Source: Mucilaginibacter jinjuensis
GTDB lineage: Bacteria > Bacteroidota > Bacteroidia > Sphingobacteriales > Sphingobacteriaceae
NCBI RefSeq assembly: GCF_028596025.1
Contig: NZ_CP117167.1
Coordinates: 558,001 to 622,000 of the forward strand
Reading direction: 5' to 3'
Length of the DNA: 64,000 bases
In this document: piece by piece, positions 49,612 through 58,775 of the stretch
How positions within the stretch are numbered: position 1 is the stretch's first letter
How the letters are laid out: every line of letters starts with the position of its first letter
The notes under the pieces: generated by a model
What the model was told of the DNA's origin: nothing
Database searches by the model: none
The model's input: the letters and a program-made list of their open reading frames with translations, nothing else
Position numbers and translations under genes: made by a program

Positions 49612-50330
49612 CCCACTATCTCCATATCAAACAATACGGAAATATGGCGTTTAAGGATTTTTTTAACTTCTTCAATATTAACTTCTTTGCCTAATTCGTG
49701 TTGCATCGAGGCTACGGCTTTATCATCAATACCGCATGGAACTATGTTTTTAAAATAGTCAAGATCGGTATTTACATTCAAGGCTAAGCCATGCATGGTA
49801 ACCCAGCGGCTGCAGCGCACACCCATCGCGCAAATTTTGCGGGAATTATCGTTATCGGGGTCGAGCCAAACACCGGTGTAACCGGGATAGCGTCCTGCAA
49901 GAATGCCAAACTCGGCGAGGGTATTAATTACGGCTTCTTCCAGCGTACGCAGGTACAAGTGTATGTCGGTAAAAAAATTGTCGAGATCCAGTATCGGATA
50001 GCCAACCAACTGGCCGGGGCCATGGTAAGTAATATCACCGCCACGATTAATGGGATAGTAAACGGCATGCTTTTCTTCCAGTCCTTTTTCGTCCAGTAAT
50101 AAATTTTCAGCCTTGCCGCTTTTTCCCAACGTATACACATGCGGGTGCTCACAAAATATCAGGTGATTTTTGGTGGCAATATCATCCTGTGCATCTTCGC
50201 CAGCCACCTGCATATTGCGGATGGCTATTTTGGTATTCACGGTATCGGCAAAAATGGCTTCCTGCTTATCCCATGCTTCTTTATAATCAATCAGCCCCCA
50301 ATCGTGGTATATTACCTGTTTGTTTTTCAT
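49608..50330 (-). CDS. lipB: Octanoyl-[acyl-carrier-protein]:protein octanoyltransferase
   Basis: Moves octanoyl from acyl carrier protein to lipoyl domains, the first step of lipoate assembly. 240 residues with RGGDITYHGPGQLVGYPI, the lysine in RKICAMGVR followed by SRWVTMHGLALNV, and the catalytic cysteine in IVPCGI. It begins 2 bases downstream of the PPTase gene stop. lipA is not adjacent. Confidence 0.95.
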   Translation of the reverse strand: MKNKQVIYHDWGLIDYKEAWDKQEAIFADTVNTKIAIRNMQVAGEDAQDDIATKNHLIFCEHPHVYTLGKSGKAENLLLDEKGLEEKHAVYYPINRGGDITYHGPGQLVGYPILDLDNFFTDIHLYLRTLEEAVINTLAEFGILAGRYPGYTGVWLDPDNDNSRKICAMGVRCSRWVTMHGLALNVNTDLDYFKNIVPCGIDDKAVASMQHELGKEVNIEEVKKILKRHISVLFDMEIVG

Positions 50331-50332
50331 TG

Positions 50333-50971
50333 TTATCCTTTTACGTAACCTACCATATAATCTTCGTACTGCATATAATGCACCTGGTAGGGTATATCCA
50401 CTTCACCTTTTAATAATCTGGCCGAAACCGCACCTTGCGTATCGTATGAGAATGGTTCGAGCATAATGTTATCAGCAAACGAAACCTCTTTTTGTCCATA
50501 GCATTTATACACGGCTTCTTTGGCGCACCAGCAAACATATAGCTGCTGTATTTTATTGTTTGGTTCTAAAAACGCCATTTCTTCTGGGCGCATAAACTTG
50601 TGTGCTATGCGCTCTACCTTTTCTTTCACCTGTTCAATATCAATACCAACGGGCTTGCTTTTGCTTACCATTACGGCAGCATAATCAAAAGAGTGGCTTA
50701 ATGAGATATGATACGGGATGTTTACCAGGTAAGGCTTGCCGTGGGCATCAACCTGGGCGTCAATATACTCGTCGGTCTGTAGCATTTTGCGTAGCAGTAC
50801 CCGCGTACCAAGCCAGTGAAGGTTTCTTTTTCCCTTGCTTAGTTTTTCGTAATAAGCCTTCTCCAAATCATTAAGCTGAAGCTGATTATAAAGTTCATCG
50901 GCTTCCTCCTCAATTTTCCAGAGCGCAAATTCAGTATCCGGGTCCACCTGCTGGCGGTACGCTATAGCCAT
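50333..50971 (-). CDS. 4'-phosphopantetheinyl transferase
   Basis: Attaches the phosphopantetheine arm of CoA to carrier proteins. 212 residues, Sfp-type, with the two Mg/CoA-binding motifs VGIDIEQ and WCAKEAVYK in the second half. It is the first gene of an operon with lipB and the SGNH hydrolase. The shared link with lipB is the acyl carrier protein. A TAnnTTTG box (TAAGTTTG, 50997-51004, minus) lies 25 bases upstream. Confidence 0.93.
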   Translation of the reverse strand: MAIAYRQQVDPDTEFALWKIEEEADELYNQLQLNDLEKAYYEKLSKGKRNLHWLGTRVLLRKMLQTDEYIDAQVDAHGKPYLVNIPYHISLSHSFDYAAVMVSKSKPVGIDIEQVKEKVERIAHKFMRPEEMAFLEPNNKIQQLYVCWCAKEAVYKCYGQKEVSFADNIMLEPFSYDTQGAVSARLLKGEVDIPYQVHYMQYEDYMVGYVKG

Positions 50972-51047
50972 AAAAGTAAAATTGCAAAATCGATGACAAA
51001 CTTATGTCAAATAATTATAAATTAGTACGCTAACCACTGCCTAATAT

Positions 51048-51584
51048 ATGATTTTATCGGACAAGCGCATTTTAGAGGAAATTGAGAAAGGACATATCAT
51101 CATTGAACCCTTTTACCGGGAAAATCTGGGCACTAATTCTTATGACGTACATCTTGGCAAACACCTGGCCACTTACAAAAGCCGTGTGCTGGATGCCAAA
51201 GCACATAACGAGATAGATCACTTCGAAATACCAAAAGAAGGCTTTGTATTACAGCCAAATACGCTTTACCTGGGTGTAACTGTTGAGTATACCGAAACCC
51301 ACAAGCACGTGCCTTTTCTGGAAGGAAAATCGAGTACCGGCCGTTTGGGGATTGATATACATGCCACGGCCGGTAAAGGCGATGTAGGTTTTTGCAACAC
51401 CTGGACGCTGGAGATATCATGCGCGCAACCGGTACGCATTTATGCCGGGATGCCCATTGGCCAGCTGATTTATTTTGTAGTAGAAGGAGAGATTGAAACC
51501 CTTTATAATACAAAGGGTAATGCCAAATATAACAACCCAACAACCCGCCCTGTTGAAAGTATGATGTGGAAGAACCAGTTTTAG
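51048..51584 (+). CDS. dcd: dCTP deaminase
   Basis: Converts dCTP to dUTP, the feed for dUTPase (dut, at 15231) and hence dTMP. 178 residues with the dUTPase-superfamily core: EPFYRENLGTNSYDVHLG, LEGKSSTGRLGIDIHAT, and IYAGMPIGQLIYF. It is divergent from the PPTase operon, with about 76 bases between the starts. Confidence 0.93.
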   Translation: MILSDKRILEEIEKGHIIIEPFYRENLGTNSYDVHLGKHLATYKSRVLDAKAHNEIDHFEIPKEGFVLQPNTLYLGVTVEYTETHKHVPFLEGKSSTGRLGIDIHATAGKGDVGFCNTWTLEISCAQPVRIYAGMPIGQLIYFVVEGEIETLYNTKGNAKYNNPTTRPVESMMWKNQF

Positions 51585-51634
51585 TATTGTAGCGAAGAAA
51601 CATTCATAGTACCGGGCACGTAAACCATTTACCT

Positions 51635-54361
51635 ATGTTCCTGAAAAAAATACCCCTGTTATTACTGGCCTGTATAGTGTCGGTAACCCTCTTTGGCTTC
51701 ATAAAAGCCGACGATGACCCTATTAAAAAAGCCGCGATCCAGTTGGATAAATGGCTGAGCGATTCTCCCCAGGAAAAAGTATACCTGCACTTTGATAAGC
51801 CTTACTACTCTGTAGGCGACGATATGTGGTTTAAGGCTTACGTTACCGTTGGCCCCAAACACCAGCTATCGGCACTAAGCGGCGCACTCAATGTAGAATT
51901 GATAGACGACCGCGATTCTGTAAAACAAGCCATTAAAATAAGGTTAACCGCTGGTTTAGGGCATGGCGATTTTGCTTTGTCTGATACCCTGGCCGCAGGC
52001 AGTTACCGCATACGCGCCTATACCAACTGGATGCGTAATGCAGGGCCCGATTATTTCTTCGATAAAACTATCCAGATTGGCAATGCCATCAACAATACTG
52101 TTTTTACTAAAACTGCCTACAGTTACAGCATGCAAAACGGGCAGCAGGTAACCAATGCCACCATTAATTATGCCGATTTAAACGGAGAACCTTATGCCAA
52201 TAAAGAAGTAAGCTACCAGGTACAGCTTAATGGCAAGGATGTATCGAAGGGGAAGGGCTTAACTGACGCTAAGGGAAATCTGCAGGTTTCTTTTGTAAAC
52301 ACGCAAAAACTACCCTTAAAACAAGGCAGCATTATAACAAAGATAAAGGTTCAGGATAAAGTGACTTTAACTACCGTGGTGCCTGTAAGGGCGTTGTCGG
52401 CTAACGTTAGTGTGCAGTTTTTCCCCGAGAGCGGTAACCTGGTAACCGGGCTGCCATCTAAAGTGGCCTTTAAAGCAGTTGGCGATGATGGCCTGGGTAA
52501 AGCCATAAGCGGCACTATAGTAGACAACGATAACCAGGAAGTAGCCAAAATAACAACCCAGCATTTGGGCATGGGCCAATTTGTATTGGTACCAGAAGCC
52601 GGTAAAATTTATAAAGCCCAGCTTACTTACGAGGATGGTTCGCAAGGTACAGTAGCCTTACCCAAGGCGTTAGACCAGGGTTATGTGGTAACCCTCAACA
52701 GTAATTTAGCAAATGACCCAGACCATATTGCGCTGAGAATTATAGCAAGCCCGGCACTGGCAGGCAGCGAAATAAATTTGGTTGCGCAAAGTGGGGGCAA
52801 TATCTGTTTCGCTGCTAAAAATAAAGTAGAGAATGGCATGTTGGCCTCTAAAATACCCAAAGACCGTTTCCCGACCGGCATTGTACAGTTTACCTTGTTT
52901 AATGCAGCGGGCGAGGCACTTAACGAACGGCTCATTTTTGTAAACAGGGCCGATGGTTTAAAGATCGGTGTCACATCGCCACAGCAAACTTATGCCCAGC
53001 GCGAAAAAGTAAAACTACAGATCACAGCCAACGGACCCGACGATAAACCTGCATTAACCAGCATGTCAGCCGCGGTGATTGATGAAACCAAGGTGCCGGT
53101 TAATGAATCGGACGAAACCACCATCCTGTCGAGCATGTTATTGAGTTCGGATATTAAGGGTTATATCGAAAAACCCAATTACTATTTCGCACATACTGAT
53201 AAACAAGCACAAGATGATCTGGACCTGTTGATGCTTACCCAGGGATACCGCCGCTTTGAATGGAAACAAATAATGAGCGATACCTTTACCCCGCCGGCCC
53301 CGGTTTACCAGCCCGAGCCTACTTTGCAAATTTCGGGTAGGGTACATACATCTAATAATAAACCCGTTGTGGGTGGCAAGGTTACCCTGTTTACCACCGC
53401 TGGTGGCGTATTTATTTTAGATACACTAACCGATGCCAATGGCCGCTTTGCCTTTAAAAACCTCGATTTTAAAGATAGTATCAGGTTTGTAGTACAGGCA
53501 CGCACCGCTAAGGATAAAAAATTTGTGGACATAGACCTCGACAATATAGGCCGCCAGCAGATAACGCCTAACGTTAATGCACCCGATATTGATGTTAATA
53601 TAAATAACACCATGCTGCCATACCTGCAAAACAGCAAGCTTTATTATCAGCAGCAAATGAAAGGTGGGGTGGGTAACCATAATATTATGCTAAAAGAGGT
53701 GGTGATCACAGAAAAGAAGAAACCTTTAGAAAACTCTTCGAACCTCAATGGCCCCGGTAATGCAGACCAGGTTATAAAAAGTGATGTGTTTGAGAACCTG
53801 GGATGCCCTGATATCACAGTTTGTTTGCAGGGCCGTTTGGTTGGTGTTATATTCAGAAACGGTATACCTTTCTCAACCCGAAGCCCTAACAGCCCTATGC
53901 AAGTAATTGTGGATGGAATATACGTGGATGCAGATTATCTATCCATGATGAATGCTATGGACATTGGCAGCATTGAAGTATTAAGAAGTGGGGGTAATAC
54001 GGCTATATATGGTACACGGGGAGGCAGTGGTGTTTTAATAGTTAACACCAAACGTGGCAACGAAGTTAGTGATAACCAATACCAGCGCTACACACCCGGC
54101 CTCATCAGGTATTCGCCTAAAGGTTATTATCAGGGGCGCACTTTTTATTCTCCTCAGTATGATGATCCTAAAACCAACGCGGCAATAGCCGATTTACGCA
54201 GCACCATTTATTGGAACCCTACTGTAGTGACTGATAAAGACGGTAAGACTGAAATAGCGTATTTTAATGCAGGCGGTAAAGGCACTTACCGGGTTGTGAT
54301 AGAAGGTATTGATAGCGAGGGACACATAGGCCACTATGTTTACCGGTATAAAGTAGAATAA
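51635..54361 (+). CDS. MG-domain plus TonB-plug-domain protein, paralogue A
   Basis: A 908-residue exported protein. Signal peptide (about 1-23), an alpha-2-macroglobulin-type MG2-like region near the N-terminus (QEKVYLHFDKPYYSVGDDMW), further beta domains, a carboxypeptidase-regulatory-like insert (about 565-635), a TonB-receptor plug domain (about 710-810, with QVIVDGIYVD and SIEVLRSGGNTAIYGTRGGS), and an Ig-like end (TDKDGKTEIAYFNAGGKG). There is no C-terminal 22-strand barrel, so it cannot be a TonB receptor itself. It may be a surface or periplasmic scaffold. It is followed at once by a close paralogue. Confidence 0.85.
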   Translation: MFLKKIPLLLLACIVSVTLFGFIKADDDPIKKAAIQLDKWLSDSPQEKVYLHFDKPYYSVGDDMWFKAYVTVGPKHQLSALSGALNVELIDDRDSVKQAIKIRLTAGLGHGDFALSDTLAAGSYRIRAYTNWMRNAGPDYFFDKTIQIGNAINNTVFTKTAYSYSMQNGQQVTNATINYADLNGEPYANKEVSYQVQLNGKDVSKGKGLTDAKGNLQVSFVNTQKLPLKQGSIITKIKVQDKVTLTTVVPVRALSANVSVQFFPESGNLVTGLPSKVAFKAVGDDGLGKAISGTIVDNDNQEVAKITTQHLGMGQFVLVPEAGKIYKAQLTYEDGSQGTVALPKALDQGYVVTLNSNLANDPDHIALRIIASPALAGSEINLVAQSGGNICFAAKNKVENGMLASKIPKDRFPTGIVQFTLFNAAGEALNERLIFVNRADGLKIGVTSPQQTYAQREKVKLQITANGPDDKPALTSMSAAVIDETKVPVNESDETTILSSMLLSSDIKGYIEKPNYYFAHTDKQAQDDLDLLMLTQGYRRFEWKQIMSDTFTPPAPVYQPEPTLQISGRVHTSNNKPVVGGKVTLFTTAGGVFILDTLTDANGRFAFKNLDFKDSIRFVVQARTAKDKKFVDIDLDNIGRQQITPNVNAPDIDVNINNTMLPYLQNSKLYYQQQMKGGVGNHNIMLKEVVITEKKKPLENSSNLNGPGNADQVIKSDVFENLGCPDITVCLQGRLVGVIFRNGIPFSTRSPNSPMQVIVDGIYVDADYLSMMNAMDIGSIEVLRSGGNTAIYGTRGGSGVLIVNTKRGNEVSDNQYQRYTPGLIRYSPKGYYQGRTFYSPQYDDPKTNAAIADLRSTIYWNPTVVTDKDGKTEIAYFNAGGKGTYRVVIEGIDSEGHIGHYVYRYKVE

Positions 54362-54403
54362 TTGCCTTTTTAGCTGATATTTTAAATATTATGCTATTTT
54401 TAC

Positions 54404-54441
54404 ACCAATGGTTAATTAATTTATGTTAATTAACCATTGGT
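54404..54441. promoter_or_regulatory. Perfect palindrome between the MG/plug paralogues
   Basis: ACCAATGGTTAATTAA (54404-54419) and its exact complement (54426-54441) around a six-base loop, 21 bases before the ATG of paralogue B. There is no T-run, so a terminator is unlikely; an operator or leader hairpin is more plausible. Confidence 0.65.
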
Positions 54442-54462
54442 TATATCAAACCTCCCTGCCTT

Positions 54463-57183
54463 ATGTTACGAATAAAAAAAGCATCATTTCTGCTGCTGAC
54501 CATCTTAGTGTCGGTAACCCTGTTTGGTTTTACAAAAGCCGGCGACGATCCAATTAAAAAAGCTACTACACAATTAGATAAATGGGTTGCCGGGCACCCT
54601 CAAGAAAAAGTATACCTGCATTTTGATAAACCCTACTATACCGTTGGTGATAATATCTGGTTTAAGGCTTATGTAACCGTTGGTCCCCGTCACCAGCTAA
54701 CAGGCTTAAGCGGCACCTTAAATGTAGAGCTGATTGATAGCCGCGATTCTATCAAACAATCCATAAAATTACCGCTCACTGCCGGCTTGGGTTCCGGCGA
54801 TTTCCCGCTGTCTGATACCCTGGCGGCGGGTAACTACCGTATACGCGCCTATACCAACTGGATGCGTAATGCAGGGCCCGATTATTTCTTCGATAAAACC
54901 ATCCGTATCGGCAACTCGGCCAATAATACAGTTTTTACCAAAACCGATTATGCTTATGCTACCAAAAACGGGCAGCGTACTATTAAGGCCTCAATAAACT
55001 ATGCTAACTTAAATGGCGAGCCTTATGCTAACAAAGAGGTATCGTACCAGACGCAGATTAACGGAAAAAATGCAGAGCGCGGCAAGGGGGTAACCGATGG
55101 AAAGGGTAATTTACAGATTGATTTTATCAATAATGCTGCGCAGTTTAAGCAAGGTGCTATTGTTAGCCATATTAAAATTGACGACAAAAAAACTATTGTA
55201 AATACCATCCCGGTTAATGCTATTGCAGGTGATGTAAACATCCAGTTTTTCCCCGAAAGCGGGAATATGGTTAATGAGCTACCTTCTAAAATTGCTTTTA
55301 AAGCTGTTGGTGCCGATGGTTTGGGCAAAGCAATAAACGGCACAGTGGTTGATAACAACGGGCAGGAAATTGCGAAATTAACTACCAGTCACCTGGGCAT
55401 GGGGGCCTTTATAATGGTACCTCAGGCAGGCCAAACTTATACCGCACAGGTTACTTTTGATGATGGTTCGAAGGTAGTACTGCCTTTGCCCAAAGCTATT
55501 GAGCAGGGCTATGTATTAACCGTTAATAACACGCTCGATCCTGATAATATAGCTATCCGTATAACGGCAAGTAAAGAGCTGATTGGCTCTGAAGTTGGCC
55601 TGGTGATACATTCGGGCGGCGATGTTTGCTACGCAACCAAGGTTAAGCTTGAAAATATAATTACTGCAGCTAAGGTTTCTAAGCAAAGTTTCCCATCGGG
55701 TATTGCCCAGCTTACTTTATTTAATAGTGCGGGCGAGGCTGTAAATGAGCGGATAGTTTTTATAAATAATCCAGATAGGTTAACATTGAACATAGCCCCG
55801 CAACAAGCAACTTTTGCAACCCGCGGCAAAATGAAATTTGATATTACTGCCTATGCGCCGGGCGATAAGCCGGCCTTATCAAGTTTATCGGCCGCTGTAA
55901 TTGACGAAAGTAAAGTACCGGTTGATGAAAGCGATGAAACAACCATCCTTTCGAGCATTTTATTAAGCTCAGACATTAAAGGTTATATCGAGAAACCAAA
56001 CTATTACTTTGCCGATAATAATGAGCAAGCCGCAGCCGATCTGGATTTGTTAATGCTTACCCAGGGTTACCGCAGGTTTGAATGGAAGCAGGTAATGAAT
56101 GATAATTTTGCCCCATCGCTCTTTGCAGCCGAAAGAGGGATCAGGGTTTCGGGCCAGGTAATGGATGGCAAAAAGCCTGTTGTTGGCGGTAAGGTTACCT
56201 TGTTTAATACACAACGAGGCATGTTTATGGTGGATACCCTTACCGATGAAAATGGCCGTTTTAGTTTCGATAACCTTGAATTTAAAGACAGCGTTAAATT
56301 TGTTGTACAAGCACGTACGGCCAAAAACAAGAAGTATGTTGATGTTAACCTTGACAAAATTACGAGACAACAGGTAGAACCAAATGTTAATGCGCCCGAT
56401 ATGGATGTTAATATTGACAACACCATGTTAACCTACCTGCTGAGTAATAGTGCATTTTTGAAAGAAGAGATGAATGCGGGTATCGGTAACCATAATATAT
56501 TGCTTAAAGAGGTAACCATACGCGAAACAAAGAAACCTATTTTACAAACTTCTTCAAACTTAAACGGGCCAGGTATTGCAGATCAGGTTATAAAAGGAGA
56601 TATATTCGAAAACACACCATGCCTTAATATCATAGATTGTTTAGCTGGGCGAATAGCCGGGGTTACGTTTAGAGATAATAAAGCATACTTTGGGGGCGCA
56701 ACATCAATTAGTTTTGATAGCCCTATGCAAATTATTGTAGATGGGATATATGTAGAACCAGATTTTTTAGCGACCCTGAATAGCCGGGATGTAGGTAGTA
56801 TTGAAGTATTGAGGAGTATTGGCTATACCGGCCTTTATGGTGCCAGGGGATCTGCGGGTGTAATAGTTGTTAACATGAAAACCGGTGCAGAAATGGGTAA
56901 CTATTCTAAATACTTTCCGGGTGTTGTTACGGCTGCTGCCAAAGGCTATTATCAGGCCAGATCATTTTACTCGCCACAATATAACGACCCTAAGATCAAT
57001 GCTGCACTTGCCGATTTACGCAGCACCATTTACTGGAACCCCAGTGTTGTTGCGGACAAAGATGGCAAAGCCAGTATAGATTTTTTTAATGCAGGCAGTA
57101 AAGGTAATTACCGCGTTGTGGTAGAAGGTATTGATAGTGACGGCCACATTGGCCGCCACGTATATCATTATAAAGTAGAGTAA
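54463..57183 (+). CDS. MG-domain plus TonB-plug-domain protein, paralogue B
   Basis: A 906-residue protein collinear with the gene at 51635 (shared VYLHFDKPYYTVGDN, TNWMRNAGPDYFFDKT, LLSSDIKGYIEKPNYYF, SIEVLRSIGYTGLYGARGSA). Domain order is the same: signal peptide, MG-like region, regulatory-like insert, plug domain without barrel, Ig-like end. This is a tandem duplication with substantial divergence in the middle. The perfect palindrome in front of it is missing before paralogue A, so the two copies may be regulated differently. Confidence 0.85.
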   Translation: MLRIKKASFLLLTILVSVTLFGFTKAGDDPIKKATTQLDKWVAGHPQEKVYLHFDKPYYTVGDNIWFKAYVTVGPRHQLTGLSGTLNVELIDSRDSIKQSIKLPLTAGLGSGDFPLSDTLAAGNYRIRAYTNWMRNAGPDYFFDKTIRIGNSANNTVFTKTDYAYATKNGQRTIKASINYANLNGEPYANKEVSYQTQINGKNAERGKGVTDGKGNLQIDFINNAAQFKQGAIVSHIKIDDKKTIVNTIPVNAIAGDVNIQFFPESGNMVNELPSKIAFKAVGADGLGKAINGTVVDNNGQEIAKLTTSHLGMGAFIMVPQAGQTYTAQVTFDDGSKVVLPLPKAIEQGYVLTVNNTLDPDNIAIRITASKELIGSEVGLVIHSGGDVCYATKVKLENIITAAKVSKQSFPSGIAQLTLFNSAGEAVNERIVFINNPDRLTLNIAPQQATFATRGKMKFDITAYAPGDKPALSSLSAAVIDESKVPVDESDETTILSSILLSSDIKGYIEKPNYYFADNNEQAAADLDLLMLTQGYRRFEWKQVMNDNFAPSLFAAERGIRVSGQVMDGKKPVVGGKVTLFNTQRGMFMVDTLTDENGRFSFDNLEFKDSVKFVVQARTAKNKKYVDVNLDKITRQQVEPNVNAPDMDVNIDNTMLTYLLSNSAFLKEEMNAGIGNHNILLKEVTIRETKKPILQTSSNLNGPGIADQVIKGDIFENTPCLNIIDCLAGRIAGVTFRDNKAYFGGATSISFDSPMQIIVDGIYVEPDFLATLNSRDVGSIEVLRSIGYTGLYGARGSAGVIVVNMKTGAEMGNYSKYFPGVVTAAAKGYYQARSFYSPQYNDPKINAALADLRSTIYWNPSVVADKDGKASIDFFNAGSKGNYRVVVEGIDSDGHIGRHVYHYKVE

Positions 57184-57192
57184 AAGCGGGTT

Positions 57193-58086
57193 TTACTCGC
57201 TTTTACCTAAATAAAATTTCTCCCAGAAATCCATCGATTTAGCAATTTCAGAGTGGTCGCTTTCGGTCATGCTGCTGTTGCCGCCGCGGCCGCCGCCCAT
57301 TCCGCCACCACCGCCGTGTCGGCCACCGCCGCCGCCCATACCACCACGGCCGCCACCGCCACCCATACCGCCGCCGCCCATTCCGCCACGGCCGCCACCA
57401 GCGCCGCCGTTTGGATCGGCTCCGGATTTAGGTGCATGTGTAACGCCATTTATTTTAATGTTAAAAGCCCATTCGGTTTTATCAGGCGCTGCAGCATGGA
57501 AAAATTTTAATGGGATAGCTGCCTCATAAACCAGGTTATCTTTATCATCAATATTTAAAGCCACTTTAATCCCGTAGGTATTAGAGGTGGTCATGATGTC
57601 GCTCTCAATATCAGGCAAGCCTGTTACTTTAATGTAGCGCAGCTTAGTCATTTTAGCGCGCAGCATTTCTTCGCGGTCTTGCTGGTCAAGCAAATCCGGG
57701 TTTGTTTTTTTATCATCAGGTGCCTCAGTTTGTGGCTGATCTGGGTTGCCTACCGGGAAGGTGATACTGCTTTCTTCTTTCTTTTTGCCTTTGGTGTTAA
57801 TACTTAAAGTAAGCCCGGCACGTATAATACGGATCTGTTCGGTACGGTCGCTAACCCGTACAACCATGTACAGGTTGTCTTTATCATTGGCCAGCGTGTA
57901 GGATATTTTTTTCTCGTCGTTAAAGTAGCGGAGTGTGTCGCCCCAGTCTTTCAGGTCGCCATCAATTTTAATATCGGCAGGCGGTGGCAATAAGGTATTA
58001 GGGTTTTTTGTTTGTGCCTGGCTGTGCAAGGTTAACAGCAAACCGGCTGCCGCACAAAACGACAATGCTGAGAAATGAGGTCTCAT
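57193..58086 (-). CDS. Secreted CBM9-like protein with glycine-rich tail
   Basis: A 297-residue protein with a signal peptide (ending SQAQ) and a beta-sandwich region like CBM9/DOMON-type domains (IKIDGDLKDWGDTLRYF, DNLYMVVRVSDRTEQ). Residues about 226-268 are almost pure Gly with Arg and Met (GGRGGMGGGGMGGGGGRG-type). The final 25 residues return to normal composition. The substrate or partner is unknown; the glycine tail may bind other macromolecules or be a flexible spacer. Confidence 0.75.
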   Translation of the reverse strand: MRPHFSALSFCAAAGLLLTLHSQAQTKNPNTLLPPPADIKIDGDLKDWGDTLRYFNDEKKISYTLANDKDNLYMVVRVSDRTEQIRIIRAGLTLSINTKGKKKEESSITFPVGNPDQPQTEAPDDKKTNPDLLDQQDREEMLRAKMTKLRYIKVTGLPDIESDIMTTSNTYGIKVALNIDDKDNLVYEAAIPLKFFHAAAPDKTEWAFNIKINGVTHAPKSGADPNGGAGGGRGGMGGGGMGGGGGRGGMGGGGGRHGGGGGMGGGRGGNSSMTESDHSEIAKSMDFWEKFYLGKSE

Positions 58087-58163
58087 TGTAATAGGGGTTT
58101 TTATAAAACTATCAATTATTGCAGCTATAACATATTTTTACTGTGTTTATTATGCTTTTTAAG

Positions 58164-58171
58164 TAAATTTG
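58164..58171 (+). promoter_or_regulatory. TAnnTTTG promoter box of clpS
   Basis: TAAATTTG, 16 bases upstream of the clpS ATG. The -33 element is weak. Confidence 0.5.
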
Positions 58172-58187
58172 TGATTACAATATAACT

Positions 58188-58469
58188 ATGCCGACTGAAG
58201 TACAGGAAGAGACCCTCACCCTTGAGGAAATATTAGCGGGACTAAAAGAAGTACACCGCCTGATATTGTGGAACGATGATGTGAACAGTTTTGATCATGT
58301 AATTTACTGCATGATGAAGTACCTCGATTACTCAGAAGGCCAAGCCGAAAAGATTGCCTGGAAGGTACACAACGAAGGCAAATGCGCCATACTCGAGGGT
58401 TCATTCACCGAGATGGAAGTTTACCGTAAAATATTACAACAGGAAGGTTTAACCGTTTCTGTAGAATAA
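58188..58469 (+). CDS. clpS: ATP-dependent Clp protease adaptor ClpS
   Basis: Adaptor that delivers N-degron substrates to the ClpAP/ClpCP protease. 93 residues with the family stretch LILWNDDVNSFDHVIYCM, where NDD is the substrate-pocket signature, and the helix KIAWKVHNEGKCAI. No clp protease gene is adjacent. The flanking spacer (58470-58775) holds repeats. Confidence 0.94.
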   Translation: MPTEVQEETLTLEEILAGLKEVHRLILWNDDVNSFDHVIYCMMKYLDYSEGQAEKIAWKVHNEGKCAILEGSFTEMEVYRKILQQEGLTVSVE

Positions 58470-58476
58470 ATTGCAC

Positions 58477-58646
58477 CGTAGAGACACAATACCTTGTGTC
58501 TCTTTTGATTTAATGTTTACGATACTGTAGAGACACAAAATATTGTGTCTCTGTTGTTTGGTATCAATTCATGCACGAGAGTTGTGTCTCTTTTTATTTA
58601 ATATTTGATTGTCCTGCGGGAGACACAAAGTGTTGTGTCTCTACGG
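58477..58646. repeat. GTAGAGACACAA hairpin repeat cluster
   Basis: A 170 bp block framed by 14 bp inverted ends (CCGTAGAGACACAA and complement) with at least three short hairpins AGAGACACAA-N4-TTGTGTCTCT (58480-58503, 58529-58552, about 58619-58642) and one half-site. It looks like nested or clustered copies of one small palindrome. Confidence 0.85.
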
Positions 58647-58719
58647 AAATAGGGGTAATTCAGATGTGCAAATGAAATTCTGAAAATTCTTTAATTCCGT
58701 AATTCTGGTTCAAGACATA

Positions 58720-58757
58720 AAAAAAGCGCCTTAGACAATCTAAGGCGCTTTTCTTTT
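58720..58757. terminator. Bidirectional terminator after ilvE
   Basis: AAAAGCGCCTTAGA (58722-58735) pairs with TCTAAGGCGCTTTT (58739-58752), with A- and T-runs on both sides. It serves ilvE on the minus strand. Confidence 0.9.
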
Positions 58758-58775
58758 TATATAAAACATCAAACG

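Noticed and set aside
57253..57529. Ala/Thr- and Pro-rich open frames opposite the Gly-rich coding segment
   Set aside because: They are antisense shadows of the glycine codons and have no start or family features.
58477..58646. Regularly spaced repeats as a CRISPR array
   Set aside because: The repeats are short self-complementary hairpins with irregular spacing and no cas genes nearby.
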